The translations under genes were made by a program, and so were the position numbers. A DNA stretch of 33,363 bases, from assembly GCA_937902905.1 (NCBI GenBank), contig CALELW010000145.1:1-33363 (forward strand), in the 5' to 3' direction. Each line of letters starts with the position of its first letter. Positions within the stretch are counted from its first letter, which is position 1. Source of the DNA: an uncultured Clostridium sp. (lineage in GTDB: Bacteria > Bacillota > Clostridia > Lachnospirales > Lachnospiraceae). The notes under the pieces are model-generated. The model did not search any database. It saw only the letters and a program-made list of their open reading frames with translations, and was not told where the DNA came from. Shown one piece after another: positions 9,515 through 18,334 of the stretch.

Positions 9515-9608
9515 AATAAATCCGGGGAGCTTGCAGACAGGCTGAGAGGAAGGTGACACCTTCGACCCGAAACCTGATGTGGGTAATGCCAACGGAGGAA
9601 GAATCTAT
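9515..9608 (+). promoter_or_regulatory. TPP riboswitch (THI element)
   Basis: The conserved thiamine pyrophosphate aptamer is directly readable. The core begins with GGGGAGC, then GGCTGAGAGG (the pyrimidine-sensing T-loop helix). It continues with a variable P3a stem (AAGGTGACACCTT), then GACCCGAAACCTGATGTGGGTAATGCC (split here as GACCCGAAACC and TGATGTGGGTAATGCC) and finally AACGGAGGAA. It is followed immediately by an intrinsic terminator and thiC, so TPP binding should promote premature termination. Outer P1 pairing (ATAAATCC with GAATCTAT) is imperfect but plausible. Confidence 0.95.
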
Positions 9609-9609
9609 G

Positions 9610-9638
9610 GAAGACCACATTTGTGGTCTTCTTTTTTT
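9610..9638 (+). terminator. Riboswitch-controlled intrinsic terminator
   Basis: A perfect 10-bp stem, GAAGACCACA (9610-9619) with TGTGGTCTTC (9622-9631), is followed by seven T residues. It sits between the TPP aptamer and the thiC ribosome binding site, which is the usual expression platform in Gram-positive bacteria. Confidence 0.93.
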
Positions 9639-9653
9639 GAATGGAGGATAAGA

Positions 9654-10961
9654 ATGAGCAATTATACGACACAGATGGATGCAGCGAGAAAGGGAATTAT
9701 CACACCGGAGATGGAGCGGGTCAGCGCTTATGAAAATTTCGATGTGGAAGAACTTCGCGAGTTAGTTGCAAAAGGACAGGTTGCGATTCCTGCCAACAAA
9801 AATCACAAATGTTTAAAAGCATATGGAATCGGTTCCCGTTTGAAAACAAAAATCAATGTTAACCTTGGAACGAGTAAGGATTGTCTTGATTTGGATGTGG
9901 AAATGAAGAAAGTACAGGCGGCTGTTGATATGGGCGCTGAGGCAATTATGGACTTGAGTTCGTTTGGTGACACACAGAAATTCCGCCGCAAACTCACAAG
10001 TGAATGTCCGGCTGTTATTGGTACCGTGCCGATTTATGATGCCGTTGTTTACTATAACAAAGCATTAAAAGATATTACTTCCGATGAGTGGATGGAAGTT
10101 GTAAAAATGCACGCCAAAGATGGTGTTGACTTTATGACTATTCACTGTGGAATTAACCGTGCTACAGCAGACCGTTTTAAACAGAATCTGCGCCATACGA
10201 ATATTGTATCCCGTGGCGGTTCTATTATTTTTGCATGGATGGAATTAACCGGAAATGAAAACCCATTTTATGAGAGATATGATGAGCTTCTGGATATTTG
10301 TGAAGAGTACGATGTGACAATTAGTCTGGGAGATGCCTGCCGTCCGGGAAGTATCGAAGATGCCGGCGACATTTCACAGATTTCTGAATTGGTTGCACTT
10401 GGTGAGCTGACACAGCGTGCATGGAATCACAATGTACAGGTTATGGTTGAGGGACCGGGTCATATGCCGCTCAATCAGATTCGTGCAAACATGGAAATCC
10501 AGCAGACAGTATGTAAGGGAGCACCATTTTACGTATTAGGACCTTTGGTAACCGATATTGCACCGGGTTATGATCATATTACCAGTGCGATTGGTGGAGC
10601 AATTGCTGCTACCTATGGTGCATCGTTCCTTTGTTATGTGACACCGGCAGAGCACTTGCGCCTTCCTACATTGGAAGATGTAAAAGAGGGAATTATTGCT
10701 TCCCGCATTGCCGCTCATGCTGCGGACGTGGCAAAAGGACTGCCGGGTGCAAAAGACTGGGATTTTGAAATGGGCGAAGCACGCCGCAATCTTGATTGGG
10801 AGAAGCAGTTCGAACTTGCCATTGACCCGGAAAAAGCGCGCCGTTACCGTGCAGAAAGCAAACCGGAAAAAGAAGATACATGTACGATGTGTGGAAAAAT
10901 GTGTGCCGTAAGAAATATTAATAAAATTCTTCGCGGTGAAGACGTCGATATCATGGACTAA
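9654..10961 (+). CDS. thiC: Phosphomethylpyrimidine synthase ThiC (short form)
   Basis: A non-canonical radical SAM enzyme that converts aminoimidazole ribotide to the HMP-phosphate moiety of thiamine. The start chosen is ATG 9654, after GGAGG at 9643-9647. The longer in-frame reading from 9579 would run through the riboswitch and terminator. This gives 435 aa, the short form lacking the proteobacterial N-terminal extension. Recognisable segments are GIGSRLKTKINVNLGTS, FMTIHCGINR, SRGGSI, SLGDACRPG and MVEGPGHMPLNQI. The C-terminal cluster motif reads CTMCGKMC, a Cx2Cx3C spacing rather than the Cx2Cx4C of E. coli-type ThiC. No other thi gene is present in the window. Expression should fall when TPP is abundant. 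Confidence 0.96.
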   Translation: MSNYTTQMDAARKGIITPEMERVSAYENFDVEELRELVAKGQVAIPANKNHKCLKAYGIGSRLKTKINVNLGTSKDCLDLDVEMKKVQAAVDMGAEAIMDLSSFGDTQKFRRKLTSECPAVIGTVPIYDAVVYYNKALKDITSDEWMEVVKMHAKDGVDFMTIHCGINRATADRFKQNLRHTNIVSRGGSIIFAWMELTGNENPFYERYDELLDICEEYDVTISLGDACRPGSIEDAGDISQISELVALGELTQRAWNHNVQVMVEGPGHMPLNQIRANMEIQQTVCKGAPFYVLGPLVTDIAPGYDHITSAIGGAIAATYGASFLCYVTPAEHLRLPTLEDVKEGIIASRIAAHAADVAKGLPGAKDWDFEMGEARRNLDWEKQFELAIDPEKARRYRAESKPEKEDTCTMCGKMCAVRNINKILRGEDVDIMD

Positions 10962-10974
10962 ACGAATTACTATC

Positions 10975-11004
10975 TTGCAAAACACCCTCCATTTGGTGTA
11001 TAAT
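10975..11004 (+). promoter_or_regulatory. Promoter for the large surface protein
   Basis: TTGCAA (10975-10980) and TATAAT (10999-11004) are separated by 18 nt, 47 nt before the start codon. The spacer contains a short inverted repeat, ACACC/GGTGT (about 10982-10999), which might be an operator half-site pair or chance. Confidence 0.65.
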
Positions 11005-11050
11005 AATACTGCATTAATGTGCGGATATTATACCCATGGAGGGATTTTTT

Positions 11051-14000
11051 ATGAAGAAAAGGATTTTGGATTTTTTAATTAAGATTGGAAAGAAGTGTAA
11101 ACCACTTACCTATCCGGTAATGATTGTGGTGGTTGCCTTTTTGACAATTTATCATGCGATAAGAAATTTATTTGCAAAGGAGAATAAATGGAAGTCTCTT
11201 GTGACCGGTGCCATTTGTCTGGTTGCCGTTGTAGGAGCTGTTCTTGTCCTGCCGTCACTGGCGGATGAGATGACGGGCGAGAGCCAGACCGAAACTGTGT
11301 CAGAGGAGGAAATCAATCCAACGATGACACCGGATGTGACGGTGGAGCCGGTTACGACCGAAGAACCGGAAGAAAAGCAGGACAGCGAGGAGGCTGAACC
11401 GGCGGAAGAAACGACAAAGCCGGAAGAAGAGAAAAAAGACGAGGAAAACGCAACCAAAGAGCCAAAGGCAAGTGAGGAGCCGGAATATGAGTCGGCAGCG
11501 AAACAGGATGAATCTGACAATCTGCCAAAAGAAGAAAAGAAAGCAATTAAGAAAACGAGAGAGGCGGCACCGGTTCAGTTAGAAAAACCGACCTGTAAAG
11601 TGGTAGAACAGCCGGTAGGACCGTATACATATCCGATGGATTCAACCATCAAAGTAAAAGTAGAAGTAACACCACCGGCAGGAGCCGGTTATGAATGCCA
11701 GTGGTATGTGAGCAAAACAGCCAAAGGTACAGGTGAGGCGCTGGTTGGAAATGGAGCAAAGACAACAACATATTCGATTCCGAAAGATACCGGAGCCGGT
11801 GATTATTATTTCTACTGTATGGTAAAAAGTGTTGACAATAACCAGTATGATTTAGATTCTGAAGAAGTGCGAAGTGATGATGTAGTTGTGACGATTCAGA
11901 AGGGTGAACCGGAACTTTCGGATTTTGATACCAGCACGATTAAAGAGGAATACTATTATACCGGAGAAATCATTAATCCAAGTATTGTGTCTTCAAAAGA
12001 GGGAATGGGAAATGCCTATATTGTTGTGAAAGATGGCACGACAGAAAACCGTCCGAAAGCAGACAGTGATGATCCGTATGCGATTTATCTGCATGTCAGT
12101 GAGGGCAGTAATTATAAGGCAAAAACAATTGATTTGAATAAAACGATTACCATTAAGCGTTATCCGACACCGACGAAACCGTATACAGTCAGTGGTACAA
12201 AAGGGAAACTGGTCGATGGAAAACAGTGGTATACTTCAGATGTAAAGATTGTACCGATGAGTGGCTATTTGATTTCAACGGATGAGAGTGATTTTAAAGA
12301 TTCCATCAGTTGTTCGTCCGATGGCACGAATCAGGGACCACTTACCGTTTATTTGCAAAATAAGAATAATAAAGGAATTACCGGTGCTATTACGGTGGCA
12401 GAAAAGCGGGATGGACAGATTAATATTGATAAGACCAAACCGACAGCAACGATAACTTATGAAGGAAAACAGTATTCGGATGCAGATCATGAACTTAGCG
12501 AGGACTGCTTCAATAAGGATGTTACTTTTTCGCTGAGTGCCGAGGATGAGACGAGTAAAGTAGACAGCCGTGCTTATGTGCTGGCAACAAAGGCAATGAC
12601 AGCAAGCCAGTTAAAGTCAGCTTCGTGGATTACTCTTGCGGAGGGAGACACGGTTACATTCAGTCAGGAGGGAACACGTATTTTCTATGCCCGTGTAATT
12701 GATAAGGCTGGCAATACGACATATTCTGCATCAAATCAGGTTACCGTGGATAAGACCCTGCCGGAGATTTTGTGTGGAAGTAAAAAATTAGGAGATGCGA
12801 AAAGCTATATTGCAGACCGCAAAAAAATCACCGTTACAGATGACTATCTTTCAAAGGTTACTGTGAAAAATGGTTCCAATACGGTCCTTACAAAAACAGA
12901 AGATGATATCACAAAAGGAAGTGTATCGTTTGTCCTTGAGAGAACGACAGAAACAAATGATGATATCATCTATGAGATTACAGCAGAAGATAAGTCCGGC
13001 AATCAGAAAGTTACAACGCTTACATTGAAAAATCCGGTACTTGATGTGGATGCGAAAAATCTGGATTTTGGCAGTGGGGATTCGGCACTGACTTATGGTT
13101 ATGAAGAGGTGGAAGCGCAGGCGGTGAGCCTTGTCAATAAAGCAAACAATCAGCCGGTAGCGGCAGATTCCATTACACTGGAAGGTGCAAATGGAGAAGC
13201 AGAGTATTTTGAAGTTGTAGATGGTACCAAAATACGTCCCAAACAGGGACTTCATGCAGGAACTTATACCGAAGCGGTTCGGATTGCCTATAATGGAGAT
13301 GCTGAATCTGAGGTAACCTGCAAATGCAGCGTGACGATTAAAAAAGCCAGTATGTTAGTGCGTTATACAGGTCAGAAAGATGTCGGTTATCATACGCTGC
13401 CGGATTTGAAAGGAACGATTGAGTACACAGCGGCAGATTTCAAAAATGGAGACACAAAGGATGTCTTTGCAAAAGATGCAGATTTTGTGGCACCGAAATT
13501 ATATTACATGGATGAAAATCAGAACAGTCAGGAATTTACATCGGATAAACGTGCAATGGAAACAATGCAGCTGATTCCGGATGGCGGTTCTTCACACGAC
13601 TATGAATTTTCATATGCAGCCGGTGAACTGGAAGTGAAACATCATGTACTTCGTGACGGCTATGTGATTGAGGGCAAGAAGGTAAAAGGCTACGATTGGT
13701 ATGTATCGGATTATGTAGCCATCCGCCCGGCGGCAAATTATCAAATCAGTGATTCGGAAGCAGAAGATTCTTTCGCTTCCCAGACACAGTCGATTTCCGT
13801 GGCTGGTCCGACAAACGGTGTAGAGAAAAGTTTTTATGTTATGAATACACAGACGGGTGAAATTTCCGCACAGATGAAAGAGACGATAAAAATAGATAAT
13901 ACGGCTCCGTATTTTAGAAATGGAGAAGGTATTACCGTATCCTCCAATCTGTGGGCTGAGTTTTGTAATTCCGTAAGTTTTGGTTTGTTCTTTAATCAAA

Positions 14001-16345
14001 CAAAAGCGGTATCCATCCGCGCAACGGATGAAGAGAGCGGACTGGAATCCATTCAGTATTGTGTATCGGAAAAAGCCGTGGAAGGAACGGTGGAGAGTCT
14101 TGATACCAAATTAAACTGGGTAACTTATGAGGATGGATTTTCGATTTCACCGGAGGAATATGAGCGTGCGGTTATTTACGCAAAAATAACAAATCATGCC
14201 GGTTTGTCGACTTATATTTCTTCCAATGGTTTGGTGTTTGATAACAAGCAGCCGGAAATCAATAAAGTTGAAAATGGAAAAGAACAGGGCATCATAGATG
14301 AAAAAGAATACATCACGGAAGTTTTGTCCTTAAAAGTTTCGGACAGCAATTTGAATGAGGCGACACTTTATGAGGGAACCGATGTTACGGCATCCGGAAG
14401 CGCGATTTCGATTGCAGAAGAGTCGGAAGCAATGAAGACGGCAGAGAAAGAGATTGCCTGCCCGCAGAAAGGCTCTAAGACTTATACTGTGGTAGCGAGA
14501 GATTCGGCCGGTAATAATGCGGAGCGTGAGTTTACGGTTACCAAACCGATTTATGATATTACGGCGGATACTCTTAAAATTGCGGATGCGGTTTATGGTT
14601 ACACGTCAACGCCGCAGACAAAAGTTACCTTTAAAAATACAGACAAGGCAAATGCAGACGCTACGATACAGAAAGTCGTTGTTAGCGATGACAAACATTT
14701 CGAAGTCAAAAATATAGGAAATGAGTTCTGGATTGCTGCCAAAGAAGGACTTTCACATGGTAAATATGCAACGGACGTAACGCTGGTTTATAACGGTGGA
14801 AAAGAAGCAAAAACAACATGTGGTTTTTCTGTTGAGAAAGCGGTTCTGAAGGCGACGTATTCAGGCGATGATTTGTATTATCACGAGACGTTAGCTAAGG
14901 GCTCCGTAAAAGTAACCGGATTTGTAACGCAGAACGGTGTTGTAGAAACACCGGAGACGGCAGCGGGCTATGTGGCTCCAACGGTTGATTTTACACAGAC
15001 AGCGAAAGAGACAAAAGAACTTACGCCAAAAGAAGGTAAGGCAGATAATTATACATTTGAGTATGTGTCCGGTCTGCTTTTGGTTGAACGCCGGTATGCG
15101 ATTGCCGGAAAAGACGGTCAGTACCGAATTGAGGGCAGTGTTTCAGATACCGGCTGGGATACTTCGGGTTTGAAGATTGTACCAAAAGATGGTTACGAGC
15201 TTTTGAGAGAAGAAGAAGGAAAGGCACTGGATGAGATTGCTCTTACAAAAGACACAGACTGCGGTGAAGAGAAATTCTATATTATGAATGAGACTACGGG
15301 TGAAATTTATTATCCGAGTGTATTCAATTATAAGAAAGATACGAAAATGCCGGAAATTAAAGGTGTTGAAAAAGATGCAACTTATGAGGCAAACAGCCGT
15401 GAGGTAACGGTATCGGATGAGAATCTGTCAAATGTTACCGTGAACGGAAAACCGCAGAGTATAGAAAATAATACGGTTACGTTTACTTTGACAGCAGATC
15501 AGGAAACAATGGTATATGTAATTACCGCAACCGACTGTGCCGGTAATATGTCAGATTGTACGGTGGTATTAAACCAGCCGGCATCGCTTCCGGCATCAGA
15601 TGATACCGATGCGGATAACGCGGATAATTCAGGTGATAATAATACGGATGGAAATGCAGTTACACCGACTGCTTCGCCATCCCAGACAATTGCCGGCATT
15701 GTGAAAAAGCATGTCAAGGTGGTTGATGGAGCACCGAATACATCACTTGTAACAAGTACACAGGATTTGAAAACATCTGTATTGTCGAATGGAGAACAGC
15801 AGGCAGTAGAAGATGGCAGTAATGCAAACATTGAACTGCGAATCAAGAATATTGACGGCAGTGTTCCTCAGAACGACAAGGAACTTGTGATTGCAAATCT
15901 GTCCGGTTATTCAGTCGGTGAATATTTGGATATTACACTGTGGAAGAAAGTAGGAAGCAGTTCAGAAAAAGCGGTAACAAATCTGGCAAAACCGATTTCT
16001 GTAACGGTAACGGTTCCTTCGGATTTGCGGAATGCGTCGCGTGAATTTGTTGTGCTTCGTGTCCATAAAGGAAAAGTATCCGTATTGGAAGATTTGGATT
16101 CAGCGACAAATACCGTTACGTTTAAGACAGACCGTTTCTCCACGTATGCGCTTGCCTACCGTACGGCGGCAGCACTTACAACGAGACAGACAAATTCCAC
16201 GAAGAATACAAGTGTGATTGGAACACTTTCGACAAATCCATCGCCTGCTACCGGCGATACGGCTCCGTTTCTGCCGATTGCTATTGTATTTCTTGGTTCT
16301 TTATCAGGAATACTCATAACGATGGTGCTTCGGAGAAAAATGTAA
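11051..16345 (+). CDS. Large repeated Ig-like cell-wall surface protein with sortase-type sorting signal
   Basis: ATG 11051 is preferred because GGAGGG lies just upstream, inside the longer in-frame reading from 11036; this gives 1,764 aa. The N-terminus has two hydrophobic segments (about 20-38 and 52-70), followed by an acidic Glu/Thr/Pro-rich stretch to about residue 175. The body consists of Ig-like beta modules. A long composite unit recurs roughly every 1.46 kb: aligned Trp motifs lie near nt 12222, 13694 and 15151, and segments beginning DKTKP, DNTAP and KDTKMP follow each. These DK/N-T-x-P modules resemble bacterial Ig-like folds. A C-terminal domain ending FKTDRFSTYALAY precedes a Ser/Thr linker. 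The end is a sorting signal: SPATGD, a hydrophobic helix and a basic RRKM tail. SPxTG fits a sortase variant rather than LPxTG. It is probably a wall-anchored stalk or adhesin; the ligand is unknown. Confidence 0.85.
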   Translation: MKKRILDFLIKIGKKCKPLTYPVMIVVVAFLTIYHAIRNLFAKENKWKSLVTGAICLVAVVGAVLVLPSLADEMTGESQTETVSEEEINPTMTPDVTVEPVTTEEPEEKQDSEEAEPAEETTKPEEEKKDEENATKEPKASEEPEYESAAKQDESDNLPKEEKKAIKKTREAAPVQLEKPTCKVVEQPVGPYTYPMDSTIKVKVEVTPPAGAGYECQWYVSKTAKGTGEALVGNGAKTTTYSIPKDTGAGDYYFYCMVKSVDNNQYDLDSEEVRSDDVVVTIQKGEPELSDFDTSTIKEEYYYTGEIINPSIVSSKEGMGNAYIVVKDGTTENRPKADSDDPYAIYLHVSEGSNYKAKTIDLNKTITIKRYPTPTKPYTVSGTKGKLVDGKQWYTSDVKIVPMSGYLISTDESDFKDSISCSSDGTNQGPLTVYLQNKNNKGITGAITVAEKRDGQINIDKTKPTATITYEGKQYSDADHELSEDCFNKDVTFSLSAEDETSKVDSRAYVLATKAMTASQLKSASWITLAEGDTVTFSQEGTRIFYARVIDKAGNTTYSASNQVTVDKTLPEILCGSKKLGDAKSYIADRKKITVTDDYLSKVTVKNGSNTVLTKTEDDITKGSVSFVLERTTETNDDIIYEITAEDKSGNQKVTTLTLKNPVLDVDAKNLDFGSGDSALTYGYEEVEAQAVSLVNKANNQPVAADSITLEGANGEAEYFEVVDGTKIRPKQGLHAGTYTEAVRIAYNGDAESEVTCKCSVTIKKASMLVRYTGQKDVGYHTLPDLKGTIEYTAADFKNGDTKDVFAKDADFVAPKLYYMDENQNSQEFTSDKRAMETMQLIPDGGSSHDYEFSYAAGELEVKHHVLRDGYVIEGKKVKGYDWYVSDYVAIRPAANYQISDSEAEDSFASQTQSISVAGPTNGVEKSFYVMNTQTGEISAQMKETIKIDNTAPYFRNGEGITVSSNLWAEFCNSVSFGLFFNQTKAVSIRATDEESGLESIQYCVSEKAVEGTVESLDTKLNWVTYEDGFSISPEEYERAVIYAKITNHAGLSTYISSNGLVFDNKQPEINKVENGKEQGIIDEKEYITEVLSLKVSDSNLNEATLYEGTDVTASGSAISIAEESEAMKTAEKEIACPQKGSKTYTVVARDSAGNNAEREFTVTKPIYDITADTLKIADAVYGYTSTPQTKVTFKNTDKANADATIQKVVVSDDKHFEVKNIGNEFWIAAKEGLSHGKYATDVTLVYNGGKEAKTTCGFSVEKAVLKATYSGDDLYYHETLAKGSVKVTGFVTQNGVVETPETAAGYVAPTVDFTQTAKETKELTPKEGKADNYTFEYVSGLLLVERRYAIAGKDGQYRIEGSVSDTGWDTSGLKIVPKDGYELLREEEGKALDEIALTKDTDCGEEKFYIMNETTGEIYYPSVFNYKKDTKMPEIKGVEKDATYEANSREVTVSDENLSNVTVNGKPQSIENNTVTFTLTADQETMVYVITATDCAGNMSDCTVVLNQPASLPASDDTDADNADNSGDNNTDGNAVTPTASPSQTIAGIVKKHVKVVDGAPNTSLVTSTQDLKTSVLSNGEQQAVEDGSNANIELRIKNIDGSVPQNDKELVIANLSGYSVGEYLDITLWKKVGSSSEKAVTNLAKPISVTVTVPSDLRNASREFVVLRVHKGKVSVLEDLDSATNTVTFKTDRFSTYALAYRTAAALTTRQTNSTKNTSVIGTLSTNPSPATGDTAPFLPIAIVFLGSLSGILITMVLRRKM

Positions 16346-16363
16346 TTCATCGGAGGTTTTAGC

Positions 16364-17044
16364 ATGAAAAAAGTTAGAACACATTTGGAAGACCGTGTTC
16401 TTCCATCTTATACAAAAGGAGAAGAAATTTTTAATATGGTTTCGCATATTGCCGGTGGTGCACTGGCAATTGCGGCACTGGTACTCTGTGTGATTTTTGC
16501 AGCAATACACACAGATGCATGGGGCGTTGTGGGAGCGGCTATTTATGGCTCGACGATGGTTGTACTCTATACGATGTCAAGTATTTATCATGGTTTGAAA
16601 CCGGAAATGCCTAAAAAGGTGTTTCAGGTTATTGACCACTGTACAATTTATTTTCTAATTGCAGGAACCTATACGCCGGTTACTTTGACGGCGTTGAGAC
16701 CACAGTACCCGGTACAGGCATTTGTGATTTTTGGTATTGTGTGGGCATGCTGTTTCATTGCAGCAACTCTGACGGCAATTGATTTGAAAAAATATCAGAT
16801 TTTGTCGATGATTTGTTATCTTGCGATGGGATGGTGTATTATTTTCTTTATTAAGCCAACGGTGCAGTGTCTTGGTACCGGTGGAACTGTCTTTTTGTTT
16901 ACCGGCGGTGTTGCTTACACGATTGGTGCGATTTTGTATGGAATTGGTAAAAAGAAAAAATATGTGCATTCCATTTTCCACTTGTTCGTAGTGGCGGGAA
17001 GTATTTTGCACTTTTTTATGATTTTGTTTTATGTTATACTATAG
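16364..17044 (+). CDS. Hemolysin III / PAQR-type membrane protein
   Basis: A 226-aa polytopic membrane protein with about seven hydrophobic helices, matching the hemolysin III (YqfA/YplQ) branch of the PAQR superfamily. The diagnostic metal-site residues are visible. SSIYHGL carries the first His after Ser. DHCTIYFLIAGTYTPV carries the conserved Asp-His and GTYTP. IFHLFVVAGSILHFF carries the C-terminal His pair. PAQR proteins coordinate zinc in the membrane and several have hydrolase-like activity; haemolysis itself is not established for most members. It starts 18 nt after the surface-protein gene with a CGGAGG site, so the two may be co-transcribed. Confidence 0.92.
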   Translation: MKKVRTHLEDRVLPSYTKGEEIFNMVSHIAGGALAIAALVLCVIFAAIHTDAWGVVGAAIYGSTMVVLYTMSSIYHGLKPEMPKKVFQVIDHCTIYFLIAGTYTPVTLTALRPQYPVQAFVIFGIVWACCFIAATLTAIDLKKYQILSMICYLAMGWCIIFFIKPTVQCLGTGGTVFLFTGGVAYTIGAILYGIGKKKKYVHSIFHLFVVAGSILHFFMILFYVIL

Positions 17045-17122
17045 CATAAAGTGTTCCCTTGTGAATGGGGAATGCAGGTTTTTGAGTAATTTTGATTGAT
17101 GCAAAAGAATTTGGAGGATAAG

Positions 17123-18277
17123 ATGATAGTAGAACCAAAAGTAAAAGGATTTATCTGCACGACAGCACATCCGGCTGGCTGCAAAGAGAGTGTGAGAAGA
17201 CAGATTGCTTATTGTAAAGAAAAAGGCATGGTGGAAGGACCGAAGAAAGTATTGGTAATTGGCTCTTCGACCGGTTATGGTTTGGCAAGCCGTATCGCAG
17301 TAACATATGGTTATGGGGCAGATACGATTGGCGTGGCTTTTGAGAGAGAGTCGAATGGAAGAAGAACTGCAACTGCCGGCTGGTATAACACAAAGGCATT
17401 TGAAGAGTTTGCCAAAGAAGACGGCTATTATGCAAAGTCATTTAATGGTGACGGTTTTTCGGAGGAAATGAAAAATCAGGTAATAGAGACGATTCGCAAA
17501 GATTTTGGAAAAGTTGATATGGTTGTTTACAGTATGGCAGCTCCAAGAAGAACGATGCCGGATGGAACGACAGTATCCTCTGTATTGAAAACGGTAGGAA
17601 AAGAACTTACAAATAAAACGATTGATTTGCGTAACAACGAAATTAAAGACGTGACAGTACCGGTTGCCAACGAAGAAGAAATTGAAAATACGGTTAAAGT
17701 TATGGGCGGCGAAGACTGGGAAGCATGGATTCAGGCACTTGTGGATGCGGACGTGTTAAGCGACAATGCGGTTACGTTAGCATATTCTTATATCGGACCG
17801 GAACTGACTCATGCGATTTACAAAGAAGGCAGTATCGGTCAGGCAAAAAAACATCTTTTTGAGACATCGAAAAAACTCACAAAAGAGTTTGAGGCGAAAG
17901 GATTGAAGGCTTACATCTCGGTAAATAAAGCGCTGGTTACACAGAGCAGTGCGGCAATTCCGATTGTCCCACTTTACATTTCTCTGCTTTATAAGATTAT
18001 GAAGAAAGAGGGACTGCATGAGGGATGCATTGAGCAGATGAATCGTTTGTTTATCGATAAACTGCCAGCAAAGGAAACGGATGCAGAAGGCTATATCCGT
18101 CTTGATGACTGGGAAATGGAAGACAAAGTTCAGAACGAAATAACAAAGCTCTGGGGCTTAGTTACGACAGAAAACATTGGCGAACTTGGTGACATTGAAG
18201 GTTACTGGGAAGATTTTTATCATATGTTTGGTTTCCATTATGACAATGTAGATTATAGTGCTGATGTAGAAATTTAA
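17123..18277 (+). CDS. fabV: FabV/Ter-type trans-2-enoyl-CoA/ACP reductase (NADH)
   Basis: A 384-aa reductase of the FabV/Ter family, which reduces trans-2-enoyl thioesters (ACP or CoA) using NADH. The cofactor-binding segment VLVIGSSTGYGLASRIA and the DMVVYSMAAPRR segment are clear. The catalytic Y-x8-K motif is readable as YKEGSIGQAKK. The start at 17123 follows TTTGGAGG; the in-frame ATG at 17096 would put this site inside the gene. The length matches the family (about 400). In Clostridia this enzyme may finish fatty-acid elongation or reduce crotonyl-CoA in fermentation; sequence alone does not decide. It is single-gene in context, and a bidirectional terminator separates it from the convergent aspartate kinase. 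Confidence 0.95.
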   Translation: MIVEPKVKGFICTTAHPAGCKESVRRQIAYCKEKGMVEGPKKVLVIGSSTGYGLASRIAVTYGYGADTIGVAFERESNGRRTATAGWYNTKAFEEFAKEDGYYAKSFNGDGFSEEMKNQVIETIRKDFGKVDMVVYSMAAPRRTMPDGTTVSSVLKTVGKELTNKTIDLRNNEIKDVTVPVANEEEIENTVKVMGGEDWEAWIQALVDADVLSDNAVTLAYSYIGPELTHAIYKEGSIGQAKKHLFETSKKLTKEFEAKGLKAYISVNKALVTQSSAAIPIVPLYISLLYKIMKKEGLHEGCIEQMNRLFIDKLPAKETDAEGYIRLDDWEMEDKVQNEITKLWGLVTTENIGELGDIEGYWEDFYHMFGFHYDNVDYSADVEI

Positions 18278-18295
18278 AAAATGACAGGAATAAAA

Positions 18296-18324
18296 AAAGG
18301 GGCTGCCAAAATGGCAGCCTCTTT
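18296..18324. terminator. Bidirectional terminator between fabV and aspartate kinase
   Basis: A 12-bp stem has arms ending GGGGCTGCC (to 18307) and starting GGCAGCCTC (from 18313), with one G-U pair and a 5-nt loop. A-rich sequence lies on the left and T-rich on the right, so it can terminate both convergent transcripts. Confidence 0.85.
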
Positions 18325-18334
18325 CAATTTGCAA

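Noticed and set aside
9579..9653. 25-residue N-terminal extension of ThiC
   Set aside because: This stretch is the 3' part of the TPP aptamer and its terminator hairpin, not coding sequence.
17045..17095. GTTCCC...GGGGAA inverted repeat before fabV
   Set aside because: Only about five base pairs with a short T stretch; too weak to call a terminator or operator.
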